The notes under the pieces were generated by a model. That model did not search any database, was not told where the DNA came from, and worked only from the letters and a program-made list of their open reading frames with translations. Shown one piece after another: positions 45,014 through 54,637 of a DNA stretch of 64,000 bases. Numbering within the stretch: the stretch's first letter is position 1; every line of letters starts with the position of its first letter. Position numbers and translations under genes: made by a program. The DNA comes from Streptomyces iranensis (GTDB taxonomy: Bacteria > Actinomycetota > Actinomycetes > Streptomycetales > Streptomycetaceae). The stretch is taken from contig NZ_JAGGLR010000003.1 in assembly GCF_017874715.1 (NCBI RefSeq), forward strand, positions 1 to 64,000, given 5' to 3'.

Positions 45014-46435
45014 TCAGGACTCCGACGGGTACCCGCCGGGAGGACTCCCAAGAGACGGCCGCCGCGGAGCCGCTCCGCGGGCCGCGGCCAGGGCGCGCTG
45101 GTGCAGGTCTTCGAGCGCGTCCAGCACGACCGTGCGCTCGTGCCACTCCAGCCACAGCCCTGCCCGGGTGGCCAGGTCGAGCAGGATCGCGGTCTCCGCG
45201 TCGGTCGGACTGTGCCTGACCTTGGGCACATGGACCGAGAACACCCCGACGACCTCGCGGGAGGCGCCGGTCATGGGGATGCTGTGCGCGGTGCGGGAGC
45301 CGGTGGCCAGGATGACCTCGCGGGCGGTGTCGGAGAAGACGCGGTCGGTGGCGATGTCCGACACCACCGGCCGGGCGCGGGCCGCCGCCATCGCACACGC
45401 CGTCTCGCCCTCGCCGACATGGGAGAAGAAGTCGATGAACTCGCTGCTGAAGCCATGGTGCCGCGCCATCCGCAGCCCGGCCGGGTCCGCCAGCTGGAGA
45501 TCCCCCATATCGGAGCCCACCACCTCCATGGCCCGGTCCAGCACCCGCTTCACCACCGTGGAGCGGTGGACCTCACCGGGCCGCACATCCGGCAGGAACG
45601 GCAGCGCGGGGGCCTCCCCGCGGATGCGCTCCGGAAACCACAGCCGGCTGCCGGGGGCGGGCCGTTCCACGCGCAGCAGCGCGGCCGCCAGGGTCCGCAG
45701 TTTCACGTTGTGCGTCTGTGAGCTGCGTTTGAGCAGCGTGAACGCGGTCTGCCCCGCGGGCAGCCGGTAGCGCTCCCGCAGAACGCCCTGCGCCTGGGCG
45801 ATCAGCGGGTGCGAACGCAGTTTGGCGCGCAGATCGACGGTCTCCCGGCGCAGCCGTATCACCTCCGGCACCGCCGTCCGGTCGCCGCCCGCCGTGCAGG
45901 TGTCCAGCGCGGAGGTGTCCCGCGCGGAGGTGTCCCGTGCGGAGGTGTCCAGCGCGGAGGTGTCCCGTGCGGAGGTGTCCCGTGCGGAGGTGTCCCGTGC
46001 GGAGGCGTCCGCCCCCGCCGCCGTCCCACCGCAGGCGGCGACGGCCGCCTCCACGGTGGCGTACATCCGGATCGTGCCGTCCACCAGCACCGTCCGCAGC
46101 AGCCGCGCCACGTCGTCCGCGGCCCCGGCCAGGAGCAGCGGGGCACCGGCCTCGGACAGGGTCCGCGCACAGCGCAGCAGACCCCGCACCCCCTCCGCCG
46201 TGATCTCCCGGACCCGTGAGAGATCCACGATCACGGCGGCGCCGGGTCTCTCCCGGCCGACCTGCCGCGCGCCCATGAACACGGGGTGGTCCGGCCGGTC
46301 GAGGCCCCCTTCGGGGCGCAGCAGCCATGCCGCACCCCCGGATGCCGCACCCGGCACCCGGGGCGGCCGCTCGCTCGGCGCGCCCTGCCCCGCGCCCCGG
46401 TCCTCGTTCCCGCACGTCACGTCGGTCTCGCGCAT
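45014..46435 (-). CDS. STAS-ANTAR-GAF regulatory protein
   Basis: The 473-residue protein combines a STAS-like domain (about residues 45-135; AAVIVDLSRVREITAEGVRGLLRCAR), a repetitive linker (about 143-180), an ANTAR RNA-binding domain (about 195-255; HPLIAQAQGVLRERYRLPAGQTAFTLLKRSS) and a GAF domain (about 285-450). ANTAR proteins act as antiterminators by binding paired hairpins in RNA. The STAS part could be a target of the SpoIIE phosphatases of this window, but the usual phosphorylated Ser is not certain. The linker is built from tandem DTSAR repeats encoded by a 15-bp minisatellite. Confidence 0.85.
   Translation of the reverse strand: MRETDVTCGNEDRGAGQGAPSERPPRVPGAASGGAAWLLRPEGGLDRPDHPVFMGARQVGRERPGAAVIVDLSRVREITAEGVRGLLRCARTLSEAGAPLLLAGAADDVARLLRTVLVDGTIRMYATVEAAVAACGGTAAGADASARDTSARDTSARDTSALDTSARDTSARDTSALDTCTAGGDRTAVPEVIRLRRETVDLRAKLRSHPLIAQAQGVLRERYRLPAGQTAFTLLKRSSQTHNVKLRTLAAALLRVERPAPGSRLWFPERIRGEAPALPFLPDVRPGEVHRSTVVKRVLDRAMEVVGSDMGDLQLADPAGLRMARHHGFSSEFIDFFSHVGEGETACAMAAARARPVVSDIATDRVFSDTAREVILATGSRTAHSIPMTGASREVVGVFSVHVPKVRHSPTDAETAILLDLATRAGLWLEWHERTVVLDALEDLHQRALAAARGAAPRRPSLGSPPGGYPSES
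45897..46010. repeat. 15-bp minisatellite inside the STAS-ANTAR-GAF gene
   Basis: About seven copies of CGGAGGTGTCCCGTG, with variants ending CCAGCG or CCCGCG, lie in tandem. They are a multiple of three long, so copy changes keep the frame. They encode the pentapeptide DTSAR/DTSAL in the linker between the STAS and ANTAR domains. Confidence 0.93.
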
Positions 46436-46525
46436 CTCCGCCTCGTTCCGCGGTCCGTCCGCAAAGGGTTCGGCTCCGGGGGTACCCCGGACCGAGCCAT
46501 ACCTTGGTCAGACGGGCGGAATGAG

Positions 46526-47980
46526 TCAACGCGGCCCCGGCGCGCGCATGGCGTGCAGCGGTCCGCGGTGCAGCGGCGTGGTGCGCCACCGCGCGGTGAA
46601 GACGCGGTCCGCGAGGGAGCAGGTGACCACCAGGTGGTGCGGGGTTTCCAGGAACGCGATGTCCACGGTCAGCGTGTCCGGGTCCGTCCAGCCCCCGCTC
46701 ACCGCCGTGGGAACGGGCGCCTCCGGCCCGGTGTGCACCCGCCACCCCGCGCCGTCGAACCCCAGGTCCAGCCGGGACGCCCGCTCGGCCAGCGCGACGG
46801 CCCAGCCACCGGAGCCGTCCTCGGCCACCGTGACCCCGGTCAGGGTCGGCTGGTCCGCGCAGACGCCGCCTTCGGGGGCGAACTCCGCACCCGACCAGGC
46901 GCCGGGGTCCGCGAGCGGCGCGGGCTTCGCCGCCGACGGCGGCAGGGCGAGCCGGGACAGCCGCCGCTCCAGCGCGGCGTCCTCGTCCTCGCGGCCGGTG
47001 AGCGGCGCGTCGCCGAACGCGGGCAGCAGATGCTCCCAGACCGCGTCCAGGACGGCCTGCATCCGCTCGGTGTCCGCCGTTGTGGCGATCACCACATCGT
47101 GTTCGGGCAGCACCAGGCAGAACTGCCCGTACGCCCCGTCGCCCCGGTACCCGTGCCGGGACATCCAGAACTGGAGCCCGTACCCCCGCCGCCAGTCCGG
47201 CCCCGAGCCGCCTGCCATGGGCTCCTCGGTCGGGATCCACAGCCGGGTCGCGTCCTCGACCCAGGCGGCCGGAAGCAGCCGCTCGCCCTCCCACTCACCG
47301 CCCCGCAGATACAGCAGCCCCAGCCGGGCGATCGCGTCGGTGGCCGCGAACAGCCCGCTGAAGCCGAGGTCGCGCCCGGCCGGCACCTGCAGCCAGGCCG
47401 CCTCGCCGATGCCCAGCGGATCGAACAGGCGTGGCCGCAGATACTCCGTCAGCGACTGCCCGGTCACCCGCTGGACGATCGCGGCGAGCGTGTACGTGGC
47501 GGGCTGGTTGTACGCGAAGACGGTGCCCGGCGCGCGGTCCGGCGGCAGCCGCAGGAAGCCGCGCACGGGCTCCTCCGGGTCCAGCCCGAACGCCCGCTCC
47601 ATCGTCTCCTCGAGGTGTCCGCTGGCCATCGACGCGATATGACGTACGAGCATGGCGCGGCTGCCCGGGTCGGTGATCTCCGCCTCGAACTCGGGGAAGT
47701 ACGAGATCACGGGAGCGTCGAGGTCCAGCAGCCCCTCGGCGGCGGCCAGCCCCGCCGCCGTGGAGGTGAAGCTCTTGCTGAGGGAGTAGAGCAGATGCGG
47801 CCGCTCGGCGGTGTACGGCGCCCACCAGCCGGAGGCGATCAGCCGGCCGTGGCGCAGAATCATCAGACTGTGCGGCTCGATGTCCGGCGCGCCCTCGACG
47901 GCGTCGAGGAAGGCGTGGACGCCCCGCGCGTCCACGCCCTCGGCGGCGGGGGTGCCGGCGGGCAGCGGATGGGCACTCAT
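46526..47980 (-). CDS. Serine hydrolase, beta-lactamase/class C family
   Basis: The 484-residue protein has an N-terminal class C beta-lactamase-type domain (residues 15-355) with the SXXK motif S66-L-S-K69 (LLYSLSKSFTST), FAYNQPATY as the likely second motif and a C-terminal HDVVI region. A C-terminal beta-rich domain follows (about 380-484). It has no signal peptide, so it works in the cytoplasm, perhaps as an esterase or amide hydrolase, not an antibiotic-resistance enzyme. The ATG at 47980 is used. Upstream codons are low-complexity and lack a ribosome binding site. Confidence 0.85.
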   Translation of the reverse strand: MSAHPLPAGTPAAEGVDARGVHAFLDAVEGAPDIEPHSLMILRHGRLIASGWWAPYTAERPHLLYSLSKSFTSTAAGLAAAEGLLDLDAPVISYFPEFEAEITDPGSRAMLVRHIASMASGHLEETMERAFGLDPEEPVRGFLRLPPDRAPGTVFAYNQPATYTLAAIVQRVTGQSLTEYLRPRLFDPLGIGEAAWLQVPAGRDLGFSGLFAATDAIARLGLLYLRGGEWEGERLLPAAWVEDATRLWIPTEEPMAGGSGPDWRRGYGLQFWMSRHGYRGDGAYGQFCLVLPEHDVVIATTADTERMQAVLDAVWEHLLPAFGDAPLTGREDEDAALERRLSRLALPPSAAKPAPLADPGAWSGAEFAPEGGVCADQPTLTGVTVAEDGSGGWAVALAERASRLDLGFDGAGWRVHTGPEAPVPTAVSGGWTDPDTLTVDIAFLETPHHLVVTCSLADRVFTARWRTTPLHRGPLHAMRAPGPR

Positions 47981-48177
47981 CAGACGGGTCCTCGTGGGGT
48001 CAGGGGTGGGCTGCGCCAACCCTCCCCGGCGGGGCGGCGGGTGTCCAGAGGGTTTTGTGCCGCTTGGCCGAGCGGAGGGCGCGGCTGCGGCGGGCCGGGG
48101 GCTCGTTGAGAGGATCGGTGGTGACGGATCGCCGGTGATCCGCGAACGCACCAGACGCCGGAAGGAACGAACACCTC

Positions 48178-49254
48178 GTGACCGACTCCGTGACCGACCG
48201 CGTGACCGATGACGACGCCGTGCTGACGCGCGTCGAGGGCCGCGCCGGACATCTCACCCTCAATCGGCCCCGCGCCCTCAACGCCCTCACCCATCCGATG
48301 GTGACCCGGATCGCCGAGGCCCTCACCGCCTGGCAGCGGGATCCGGCCGTCGAGACCGTGGTGATCGACGGGGCGGGGGAGCGCGGGCTGTGCGCGGGCG
48401 GCGACATCCGCCTGATCCACCAGGACGTGACCTCGGGCGGCGGCGCGGCCTCGCGGGCGTTCTGGCGCGACGAGTACACGCTCAACGTCCGCGTCGCCCG
48501 CTACCCCAAGCCCTACGTGGCCCTGATGGACGGCATCGTGATGGGCGGTGGCGTCGGGGTCTCGGCCCACGGCGGTGTGCGGATCGTGACAGAGCGCTCC
48601 CGGGTGGCCATGCCCGAGACCACGATCGGCTTCGTACCGGATGTCGGCGGCACCCATCTGCTGGCCCGCGCACCGGGCGAACTGGGCACGCATCTGGCGC
48701 TCACGGGAGCCTCGGTGGGCGCCGCCGACGCCCTGCGCTGCGGACTGGCCGACCATGTCGTCCCCTCCGGGCAGCTGCCCGCGCTGGCCCGGGACCTGGC
48801 CGCGGAGCCGGTGGGGGACGTCCTGCCCCGGTACGCGGTCGAGGCCCCGGCCGGGACCCTGGACGGCCACCGGGAGTGGATCGACCAGTGCTATGCGGCG
48901 GACACCGTCGAGGAGATCGTGGACCGGCTGATGGCGGTCGGGGAACCGGCCGCCAAGGAGACCGCCGAGACCCTCCTCGCCAAGTCCCCCACCGCGCTGA
49001 AGGTCACGCTGGCCGCCGTCCGCGGGGCTCGGGCGCTCGGCTCGCTGGAGCGCGTCATGGAGCAGGAGTACCGCGTCTCCTGCGCGGCCCTGTCCCGCCC
49101 GGACCTCGTCGAGGGCATCCGCGCCCAGGTGATCGACAAGGACCGCCGCCCCCGGTGGACCCCGGCGGCTCTCGCCGAGGTCACGGATGCGGAGGTGGCC
49201 GGTTTCTTCGTGTCTCCCGTCGACGGTGATCTTCACCTCGGCGTCGACAGTTGA
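48178..49254 (+). CDS. 3-hydroxyisobutyryl-CoA hydrolase (crotonase family)
   Basis: The 358-residue crotonase-fold protein fits the HIBYL-CoA hydrolase branch by length and by motifs: LNRPRALNALTHPMV (residues 28-42), GLCAGGDIRLIHQD (about 71-84), LMDGIVMGGGVGVSAHG and MPETTIGFVPDVGGTHLLAR with the catalytic Glu. It would release 3-hydroxyisobutyrate during valine breakdown. Plain enoyl-CoA hydratases are about 260 residues, so that is less likely. The GTG at 48178 starts the only frame with the family N-terminus. Remnants of a ribosomal gene follow directly. Confidence 0.88.
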   Translation: MTDSVTDRVTDDDAVLTRVEGRAGHLTLNRPRALNALTHPMVTRIAEALTAWQRDPAVETVVIDGAGERGLCAGGDIRLIHQDVTSGGGAASRAFWRDEYTLNVRVARYPKPYVALMDGIVMGGGVGVSAHGGVRIVTERSRVAMPETTIGFVPDVGGTHLLARAPGELGTHLALTGASVGAADALRCGLADHVVPSGQLPALARDLAAEPVGDVLPRYAVEAPAGTLDGHREWIDQCYAADTVEEIVDRLMAVGEPAAKETAETLLAKSPTALKVTLAAVRGARALGSLERVMEQEYRVSCAALSRPDLVEGIRAQVIDKDRRPRWTPAALAEVTDAEVAGFFVSPVDGDLHLGVDS

Positions 49255-49299
49255 AATAGTGTGCCAAGCGGCACGCTTCGACAGGGTGGCCCAACCCGG

Positions 49300-49399
49300 C
49301 GGGCCATCACCAACCGCTCATGAGCAGCAGCAGCGCCAACTGGCCCGTGCGATCGAGAACGCGCGGGAGATGGCGCTGCCGCCCTACGGATCGCGCTAG
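49300..49399 (+). pseudogene. 3-prime fragment of an rpsR (ribosomal protein S18) gene
   Basis: The frame ending in TAG at 49397-49399 reads HEQQQRQLARAIENAREMAL then PPYGSR. This matches the last 25 or so residues of S18 (compare [24 protein letters not shown] at 3276-3350). The first two thirds of the gene are absent. Just upstream, RAITN in another frame recalls the preceding S18 segment, so a frameshift also occurred. It has no start codon or ribosome binding site. It is a leftover of a third S18 gene, and its stop overlaps that of the convergent MFS gene. Confidence 0.9.
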
Positions 49400-50790
49400 C
49401 GCTGCACCGGCTCGGTGCTGTCGGCCGCGGTGTTCAGATCGCGGTCGAGGGTCTCCGGGGACATCCGGGTGGCGACGAGGCTGATCGCCGTGACCAGCGA
49501 CATATAGATGGCGACCGGTATCCAGGAGCCGGAGAACGCGGTGAGGAGCGCGCTGCAGATCAGCGGTGCGACCCCGCCGCCGATCAGCGAGGAGAACTCC
49601 CGGCCCAGCGTGACGCCCGCGTAGCGGTAGCGCTTGCCGAACAGCTCGGGGAAGTAGCTCATCTGGACGCCGACCGAGCCGTGGCAGGCCAGGATGAAGC
49701 CGATGACGATGGCCACGGTGATCGCCACATGTGAGCCGGTGTTCAGCGCGATGAAGGTCGGGGCCGGCAGCAGTACCAGGGCGGCGGCGATGGTGGAGTA
49801 CACCGGGCGCCGCCCGAGGCGGTCGGAGAGCGTGCCGAAGCAGATGGCCGCGAGACCACCGCACAGGGCCCCGATCAGCAGCACCTGGGGGACGAAGTCC
49901 TTGTCGACGCCGACGCTGGACACCAGGTAGGAGGCCATGAACACCTGGTAGGTGTAGGACTGGGTGCTGACGCCGAAGTTCATGAACAGCGCCAGCAGCA
50001 TGGGCTTCCGGCCGTACCTGAAGACCTCCTTCACCGGTGAGGCGGGCCGCTCCCGCTGCTCCTTGAGCTCGGTGAAGACCGGGCTCTCGTTGAGCTTGCG
50101 GCGCAGCACCAGGGCGATCACGGTCACGAGGAGGCTGCTGCCGAAGATCAGCCGCCAGCCCCAGCTCATCAGGGCGTCATCGGGCAGGCGTTGGGCGAGG
50201 ATCCAGGCCACCGCGCCCAGGGCGGTGCCCAGCGCGGCGCCGGTCATGACGAGGGAGGACAGTCTGCCGCGGCGTCCGGGGGCGGCGGTCTCGGTGAGCA
50301 GGGTGGCGCCGCCGGACTGTTCGGCCCCGGCTCCGAACCCCTGCCCCATACGGCAGATGAGCAGCAGGATCGGGGCGAACAGCCCCACCTCGTTGTAGGT
50401 GGGCAGCAGTCCGATGGCGAGGGTGGAGCCGCCCATCAGGAGCAGGGTCGCCACCAGCACCCACTTGCGGCCGAGGCGGTCGCCGTAGCGGGAGAAGAAG
50501 AGCCCGCCGAGCGGGCGGGCGGCGAAGCCCACGGCGTAGGTGCTGAAGCTGGCCAGGATGCCCACGGACGGTGAGGCGTTGGGGAAGAACAGGTCGCTGA
50601 AGATCAGTGCCGAGGCGGTGCCGTAGATGACGAAGTCGTACTGCTCGAGCGCGGTGCCGATGAGACCGGCCAGGGCGGCGCGGCGCACCGCGCGGGGGTC
50701 GGCGGGTGGTTCGGCGGGGGTGGAGGGGTCGGAGGGGGAGGTGGCCGGCGACGGGGGACGCGCCGTGGCGGGGGTGGGATTGCTGTCCAT
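49396..50790 (-). CDS. MHS-type MFS transporter, probable sugar-acid importer
   Basis: The 464-residue protein has about 12 membrane segments after a 35-residue Pro/Ser-rich N-terminus. It matches the metabolite:H+ symporter group (ShiA/ProP-like): GTALEQYDFVIYGTASALIF, RPLGGLFFSRYGDRLGRKWVL and RMGQGFGAGAEQSGGATLLTETA. It closes the LacI operon, 102 bp after the mannitol dehydrogenase-like gene. The context suggests uptake of the sugar acid broken down by that operon. Substrate is inferred. Confidence 0.85.
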   Translation of the reverse strand: MDSNPTPATARPPSPATSPSDPSTPAEPPADPRAVRRAALAGLIGTALEQYDFVIYGTASALIFSDLFFPNASPSVGILASFSTYAVGFAARPLGGLFFSRYGDRLGRKWVLVATLLLMGGSTLAIGLLPTYNEVGLFAPILLLICRMGQGFGAGAEQSGGATLLTETAAPGRRGRLSSLVMTGAALGTALGAVAWILAQRLPDDALMSWGWRLIFGSSLLVTVIALVLRRKLNESPVFTELKEQRERPASPVKEVFRYGRKPMLLALFMNFGVSTQSYTYQVFMASYLVSSVGVDKDFVPQVLLIGALCGGLAAICFGTLSDRLGRRPVYSTIAAALVLLPAPTFIALNTGSHVAITVAIVIGFILACHGSVGVQMSYFPELFGKRYRYAGVTLGREFSSLIGGGVAPLICSALLTAFSGSWIPVAIYMSLVTAISLVATRMSPETLDRDLNTAADSTEPVQR

Positions 50791-50892
50791 GATCCATGCC
50801 TCCTTGAACGGATCGACGCAGCGGAGCGGTGGCGGGGAGGGCAGGCGAAAGGGGACGGGGGGACGGGGGAAGTGGGGAGATGGGGGACGGGG

Positions 50893-52410
50893 TCAGCGGT
50901 GGGCGGGGGTCCGGAGGGCCCCGGCGGCGTCGGCTGCCGCGGTGGCGGGGCCGTGGCGGACGATGAGGTCGATCAGTTCGGAGACCCGGGCGGCGAAGTC
51001 CGGGTGGTCTCCCAGCCCGTCGCCGAGCAGCCCGCTGTCCAGGACGGCCTCGACGAAGGACGGTCCGGAGCCGGTGGCGCTCCGCGCGGCGATGGTGGCG
51101 AGCGTCTCCCGGGCGGGGTCCGCCATCGCGGTGGCGTGGGGTCCGGGGGAGAAGCCGGGGCGCGGTGCCACGCAGCACAGATAGGCGGCGACGGTGAGCG
51201 CCAGATGGTGGGGCATGCGACCTGCCCGCAGGTGGAACAGGGCGGGTTCGGGGACCCGTTGGCGCAGTTTGACCGAGCCGTCGGAGCCGACCTGCCGGGT
51301 GCGGTGGCCCAGGGCGGTGTTGGCCCAGCGGTCGAAGAGCTGTCCGGTGTAGTGGCCGAGGTCGATGTCGGTGGGCACGGTGAGGGTCGGCAGATAGTCG
51401 TCGTGGAGCACCGCGCGGGCGGCTTCGGCGATGAACGGCCGGGCGGTGGCGTCCGGGACGGTCTCCCGTCCGTCCAGCGCGCCGAGGTAGGCGATGAGCG
51501 AGTGGGTGCCGTTGAGCAGGCGCAGCTTCAGCAGTTCGTAGGGTTCGACGTCGTCGGTGAAGAGCGCCCCGCCGGTTTCCCAGCGCGGGCGTCCGGCGGC
51601 GAAGCGGTCCTCCATGACCCACATGCTGAAGGGTTCGGCCGGCACCGGGACGGTGTCGCGTACGCCGAGGTGGGTGGCGACGGCTTCGCGGTAGGTGTCG
51701 GTGGTGGCGGGGACGATCCGGTCGACCATGGAGTTGGGGAAGGTCACGGCGGATTCCAGCCAGGGCGCGAGGTCGTCGCGTTCGGCCGCCGGGAGGGCCT
51801 GGATGAACTCGTGGAGGAGCCGCCTGGTCTGGGTGCCGTTGCCGACGAGGTTGTCGCAGCTGAGCACGGTGACGGGCCGGGCGTGGGTGCGCATGCGGCG
51901 CTGCAGGCCGCGGACGATCTGGCCGATGGTGGTCCGTGGTGGCGTATGGCCGCGCAGGTCGGCCTGGACGGCGGGGGCGTCGAGGTCGAGGCCGCCGGTG
52001 CGCGGGGAGAAGGTGTAGCCGTGTTCGGTGACGGTCAGGGTGATGACGGCCGTGGCGGGGGCCGCGAGGGCGTCGAGGAGGTCGTCGGGCTGTTCGGTGG
52101 CCACCAGGGTGCCGGTGTGTACGGCGGGGACGGTGACGCGGGTGTCGTCGGGGGAGATCTCCACGACGGCGTAGGCCATCTCCTGGTCGCGCATCGCCCG
52201 CGCCACGGTGGCGGAGTGGCTGGCGACGCCGAGGATGCCCCAGGGGCCGTCGGTGTGGCGGAGGGCGGCGGCGGTGTGGATGGCCTGGTGGGCGCGGTGG
52301 AAGTTGCCGAGGCCCAGGTGGACGATGCCGGTTTCGGCGGGCGGGTGCGGGAGTGTGAGGGCGGCCGCGGGGGTGGTGGCGCGGCGGAGGCGGGGGAGGG
52401 GGCGGGGCAT
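50893..52410 (-). CDS. Mannitol dehydrogenase family protein (UxuB-like fructuronate reductase)
   Basis: The 505-residue long-chain dehydrogenase has the NAD motif GIVHLGLGNFHRAHQA (residues 28-43), LSCDNLVGNG and the catalytic K-X4-N-X2-H motif in LKLRLLNGTHS (about residues 290-300). The family includes mannitol 2-dehydrogenase and D-fructuronate and tagaturonate reductases. With a ManD-like dehydratase next door, reduction of D-fructuronate to D-mannonate fits best. The ATG at 52410 is used. A GTG at 52419 overlaps the previous stop as GTGA and would add three residues. Confidence 0.85.
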   Translation of the reverse strand: MPRPLPRLRRATTPAAALTLPHPPAETGIVHLGLGNFHRAHQAIHTAAALRHTDGPWGILGVASHSATVARAMRDQEMAYAVVEISPDDTRVTVPAVHTGTLVATEQPDDLLDALAAPATAVITLTVTEHGYTFSPRTGGLDLDAPAVQADLRGHTPPRTTIGQIVRGLQRRMRTHARPVTVLSCDNLVGNGTQTRRLLHEFIQALPAAERDDLAPWLESAVTFPNSMVDRIVPATTDTYREAVATHLGVRDTVPVPAEPFSMWVMEDRFAAGRPRWETGGALFTDDVEPYELLKLRLLNGTHSLIAYLGALDGRETVPDATARPFIAEAARAVLHDDYLPTLTVPTDIDLGHYTGQLFDRWANTALGHRTRQVGSDGSVKLRQRVPEPALFHLRAGRMPHHLALTVAAYLCCVAPRPGFSPGPHATAMADPARETLATIAARSATGSGPSFVEAVLDSGLLGDGLGDHPDFAARVSELIDLIVRHGPATAAADAAGALRTPAHR

Positions 52411-52415
52411 CGGTG

Positions 52416-53639
52416 TCACCAGTCCGTCATCGAGCCGTCGAGTCGTCGCGCGACCGGCAGATAGGCGGGTTCGTAGGGGTGGCGGGCGGCGAGCTCCTCG
52501 TCGATCTCGACGCCGATGCCGGGTGCGTCGCCGGGGTGGAGGTGGCCGTCGGCGTAGGACCAGGCGTGCCGGAACACCTCGTGGACCAGGGGTTCGTAGC
52601 CCATGTACTCCTGGATGGCGAAGTTGGGGGTGGCCAGGCCGAGGTGGAGTGAGGCGCCGAGGGCGACGGGTGAGATGTCCGAGGGGCCGTGGGGTCCGAG
52701 CCGCACCTGCCAGAGGTCGGCGAGGGTGGCGATGCGCCGCAGATGGCTGATGCCGCCCGCGTGGCTCACACAGGTGCGGATGAAGTCGATCAGCTGCTCG
52801 GTGATCAGTGTCTGGCACTCCCAGACGGTGTTGAACACCTCGCCGATGGCCAGCGGGACGGTGGTGTGGTGGCGGATGTGCCGCAGCACCTCCTGGTTCT
52901 CGGCGGGGGTGACGTCCTCCAGCCAGAAGAGGTCCGCCGGTTCCAGGGCGCGGCCGAGCCGGGCGGCCTCGCCGGGGGTGAGCCGGTGGTGGGCGTCGTG
53001 GAGCAGTTTCAGCTCGGGGCCCACGTGTTCGCGTATCCGGGTGAGGACGCGGGGGATGTGGCGGAGGTAGGCGTCGGTGTCCCAGGGCTCCTCGACGGGG
53101 GCGGCGCCCCGGCCGGCCGGTTCGTATCCGGTGCCGCTCCTGCTGACGCCGTAGACCATCTCCAGGCCGGGGACGCCGCTTTGGGCCCGTACGGCGCGGA
53201 AGCCGTGCTCCCGCCGTACCTCGATGGACTCCAGCAGTTGGGGGAGGTCCCAGCCGGTGGCGTGGGTGTAGGCGAGGATCCGGTCGCGGACCGCGCCGCC
53301 CAGCAGTTGGTAGACGGGCTGTCCGGTGGTCTTGCCCTTGATGTCCCACAGCGCGATGTCCACCGCGCCGATGGCGGTCATGGTCACCGGTCCGCGCCGC
53401 CAGTAGGACCCGCGGTAGAGGTACTGCCAGGTGTCCTCGACGCGGGCCGGGTCGCGGCCGATGAGGAGGGGTGCGAGGTGGTCGCGGAGATAGGAGGCGA
53501 CGGCGAGTTCGCGGCCGTTGAGGGTGGCGTCGCCCCAGCCGGTGACGCCGTCCGCAGTGGTGATCTTGAGGAGGACGAAGTTGCGCCCCGGGCTGGTGAC
53601 GAGGACGTCGACGGCGGTGATGGTGTCGGCCGTCGTCAC
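52416..53639 (-). CDS. Enolase-superfamily sugar-acid dehydratase (ManD/RspA type)
   Basis: The 407-residue protein matches the D-mannonate/D-gluconate dehydratase family in length and motifs: [22 protein letters not shown], a Tyr-Arg motif [22 protein letters not shown] with a metal-binding Asp, [12 protein letters not shown] and [18 protein letters not shown]. It also ends in the family block [20 protein letters not shown]. The enzyme removes water from mannonate to give 2-keto-3-deoxygluconate. Some members are poor catalysts with regulatory roles, so activity is not certain. GTG at 53639 overlaps the upstream stop by 4 bp. Confidence 0.87.
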   Translation of the reverse strand: MTTADTITAVDVLVTSPGRNFVLLKITTADGVTGWGDATLNGRELAVASYLRDHLAPLLIGRDPARVEDTWQYLYRGSYWRRGPVTMTAIGAVDIALWDIKGKTTGQPVYQLLGGAVRDRILAYTHATGWDLPQLLESIEVRREHGFRAVRAQSGVPGLEMVYGVSRSGTGYEPAGRGAAPVEEPWDTDAYLRHIPRVLTRIREHVGPELKLLHDAHHRLTPGEAARLGRALEPADLFWLEDVTPAENQEVLRHIRHHTTVPLAIGEVFNTVWECQTLITEQLIDFIRTCVSHAGGISHLRRIATLADLWQVRLGPHGPSDISPVALGASLHLGLATPNFAIQEYMGYEPLVHEVFRHAWSYADGHLHPGDAPGIGVEIDEELAARHPYEPAYLPVARRLDGSMTDW

Positions 53640-54637
53640 GGGGCCACCGCCACCACGTTGTGGAGCGGTTCGCCCGCGGCGAGCCGGCGGATGTTGGCGG
53701 TGATGTCGGTGGTGCGGTGGACGAAGGTCTGGCGGGTGAGGCCCGAGGAGTGTGGGGTCATCAGCACGTTGTCCAGCGTGTCGAAGGGGTGCTTGCCGGG
53801 GGCGGCGGTGTGCCCGTCGGCCGGGTAGCGGTACCAGACGTCGATCGCGGCGCCGCCGATGGTGCGGTCGCTCAGCGCCCCGTACAGCGCGTCCTCGTCC
53901 ACGACGGGGCCACGGCCGACGTTGACCAGGATCGCGTCCGGGCGCATCCGGGACAGCTCGGCCGCGCCGATCAGCCCGGTGGTGTCCTCGGTGAGCGGCA
54001 CGGACACCACCACGGCGTCGCAGCTCTCCAGCAGGGCGTCGAGGTTCTTGACGGTCCCGGCCCACAGCAGCCCTTGGGCGGCCGCGTCCACCTCCCCGCT
54101 CCGGGTGACGGTGACGCCCCGCGCGCCGAACGCCTGGAACAGCCGCCAGCAGCGGGCCCCGATGTGCCCGAAGCCGACGAACCCGACGGTGGCGGCGGTC
54201 AGGTCCGCCGCCCAGGGGGCCCGTGGGTCATGGGCGGGGGAGTCCCAGTGTGCTTCCCGGCGCAGCGCGGTGTGCTGGCGCAGAAAGCCACGGCGCATCA
54301 GGATCGTGGCGGACATGATGTATTCGGCGATGGCGTTCTCGTGGTGGAAGGTGTTCGCCACCTGGGTGCCCGGCGCCAGCGCGGCGATGTCGATGTTGTC
54401 CGTCCCGGCTCCGGCGGCGTGGACCAGCCGTAGCCGGGTGGCGGCCGCGGCCATGGCGGCGGTGCACCGGCCCGACACCAGGACGTCCGCGTCCGCCATG
54501 GCGGCTTCGACCGCCTCGGTGTGCCGGGGGTCGGGCCAGTGGACGACCGTGCGGTGGGGGAGGGCGGCCTCGAACTCGGTGCGCAGCGGGGCGAGATTGG
54601 GGTCGGCGACCACCACGGTCAGGGGGTCGGCGGTCAT
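53636..54637 (-). CDS. D-2-hydroxyacid dehydrogenase
   Basis: The 333-residue protein has a substrate domain (residues 1-120) and an NAD-binding Rossmann domain with [21 protein letters not shown] (about 155-175). The family residues are Arg in [14 protein letters not shown] (about 253), Glu/Asp in AIDVWYRYP and His in [10 protein letters not shown] (about 300). It oxidises or reduces a 2-hydroxy/2-keto acid. In this operon it may act on a sugar-acid intermediate. Its start overlaps the LacI stop and its stop overlaps the dehydratase start, each by 4 bp. Confidence 0.87.
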   Translation of the reverse strand: MTADPLTVVVADPNLAPLRTEFEAALPHRTVVHWPDPRHTEAVEAAMADADVLVSGRCTAAMAAAATRLRLVHAAGAGTDNIDIAALAPGTQVANTFHHENAIAEYIMSATILMRRGFLRQHTALRREAHWDSPAHDPRAPWAADLTAATVGFVGFGHIGARCWRLFQAFGARGVTVTRSGEVDAAAQGLLWAGTVKNLDALLESCDAVVVSVPLTEDTTGLIGAAELSRMRPDAILVNVGRGPVVDEDALYGALSDRTIGGAAIDVWYRYPADGHTAAPGKHPFDTLDNVLMTPHSSGLTRQTFVHRTTDITANIRRLAAGEPLHNVVAVAP

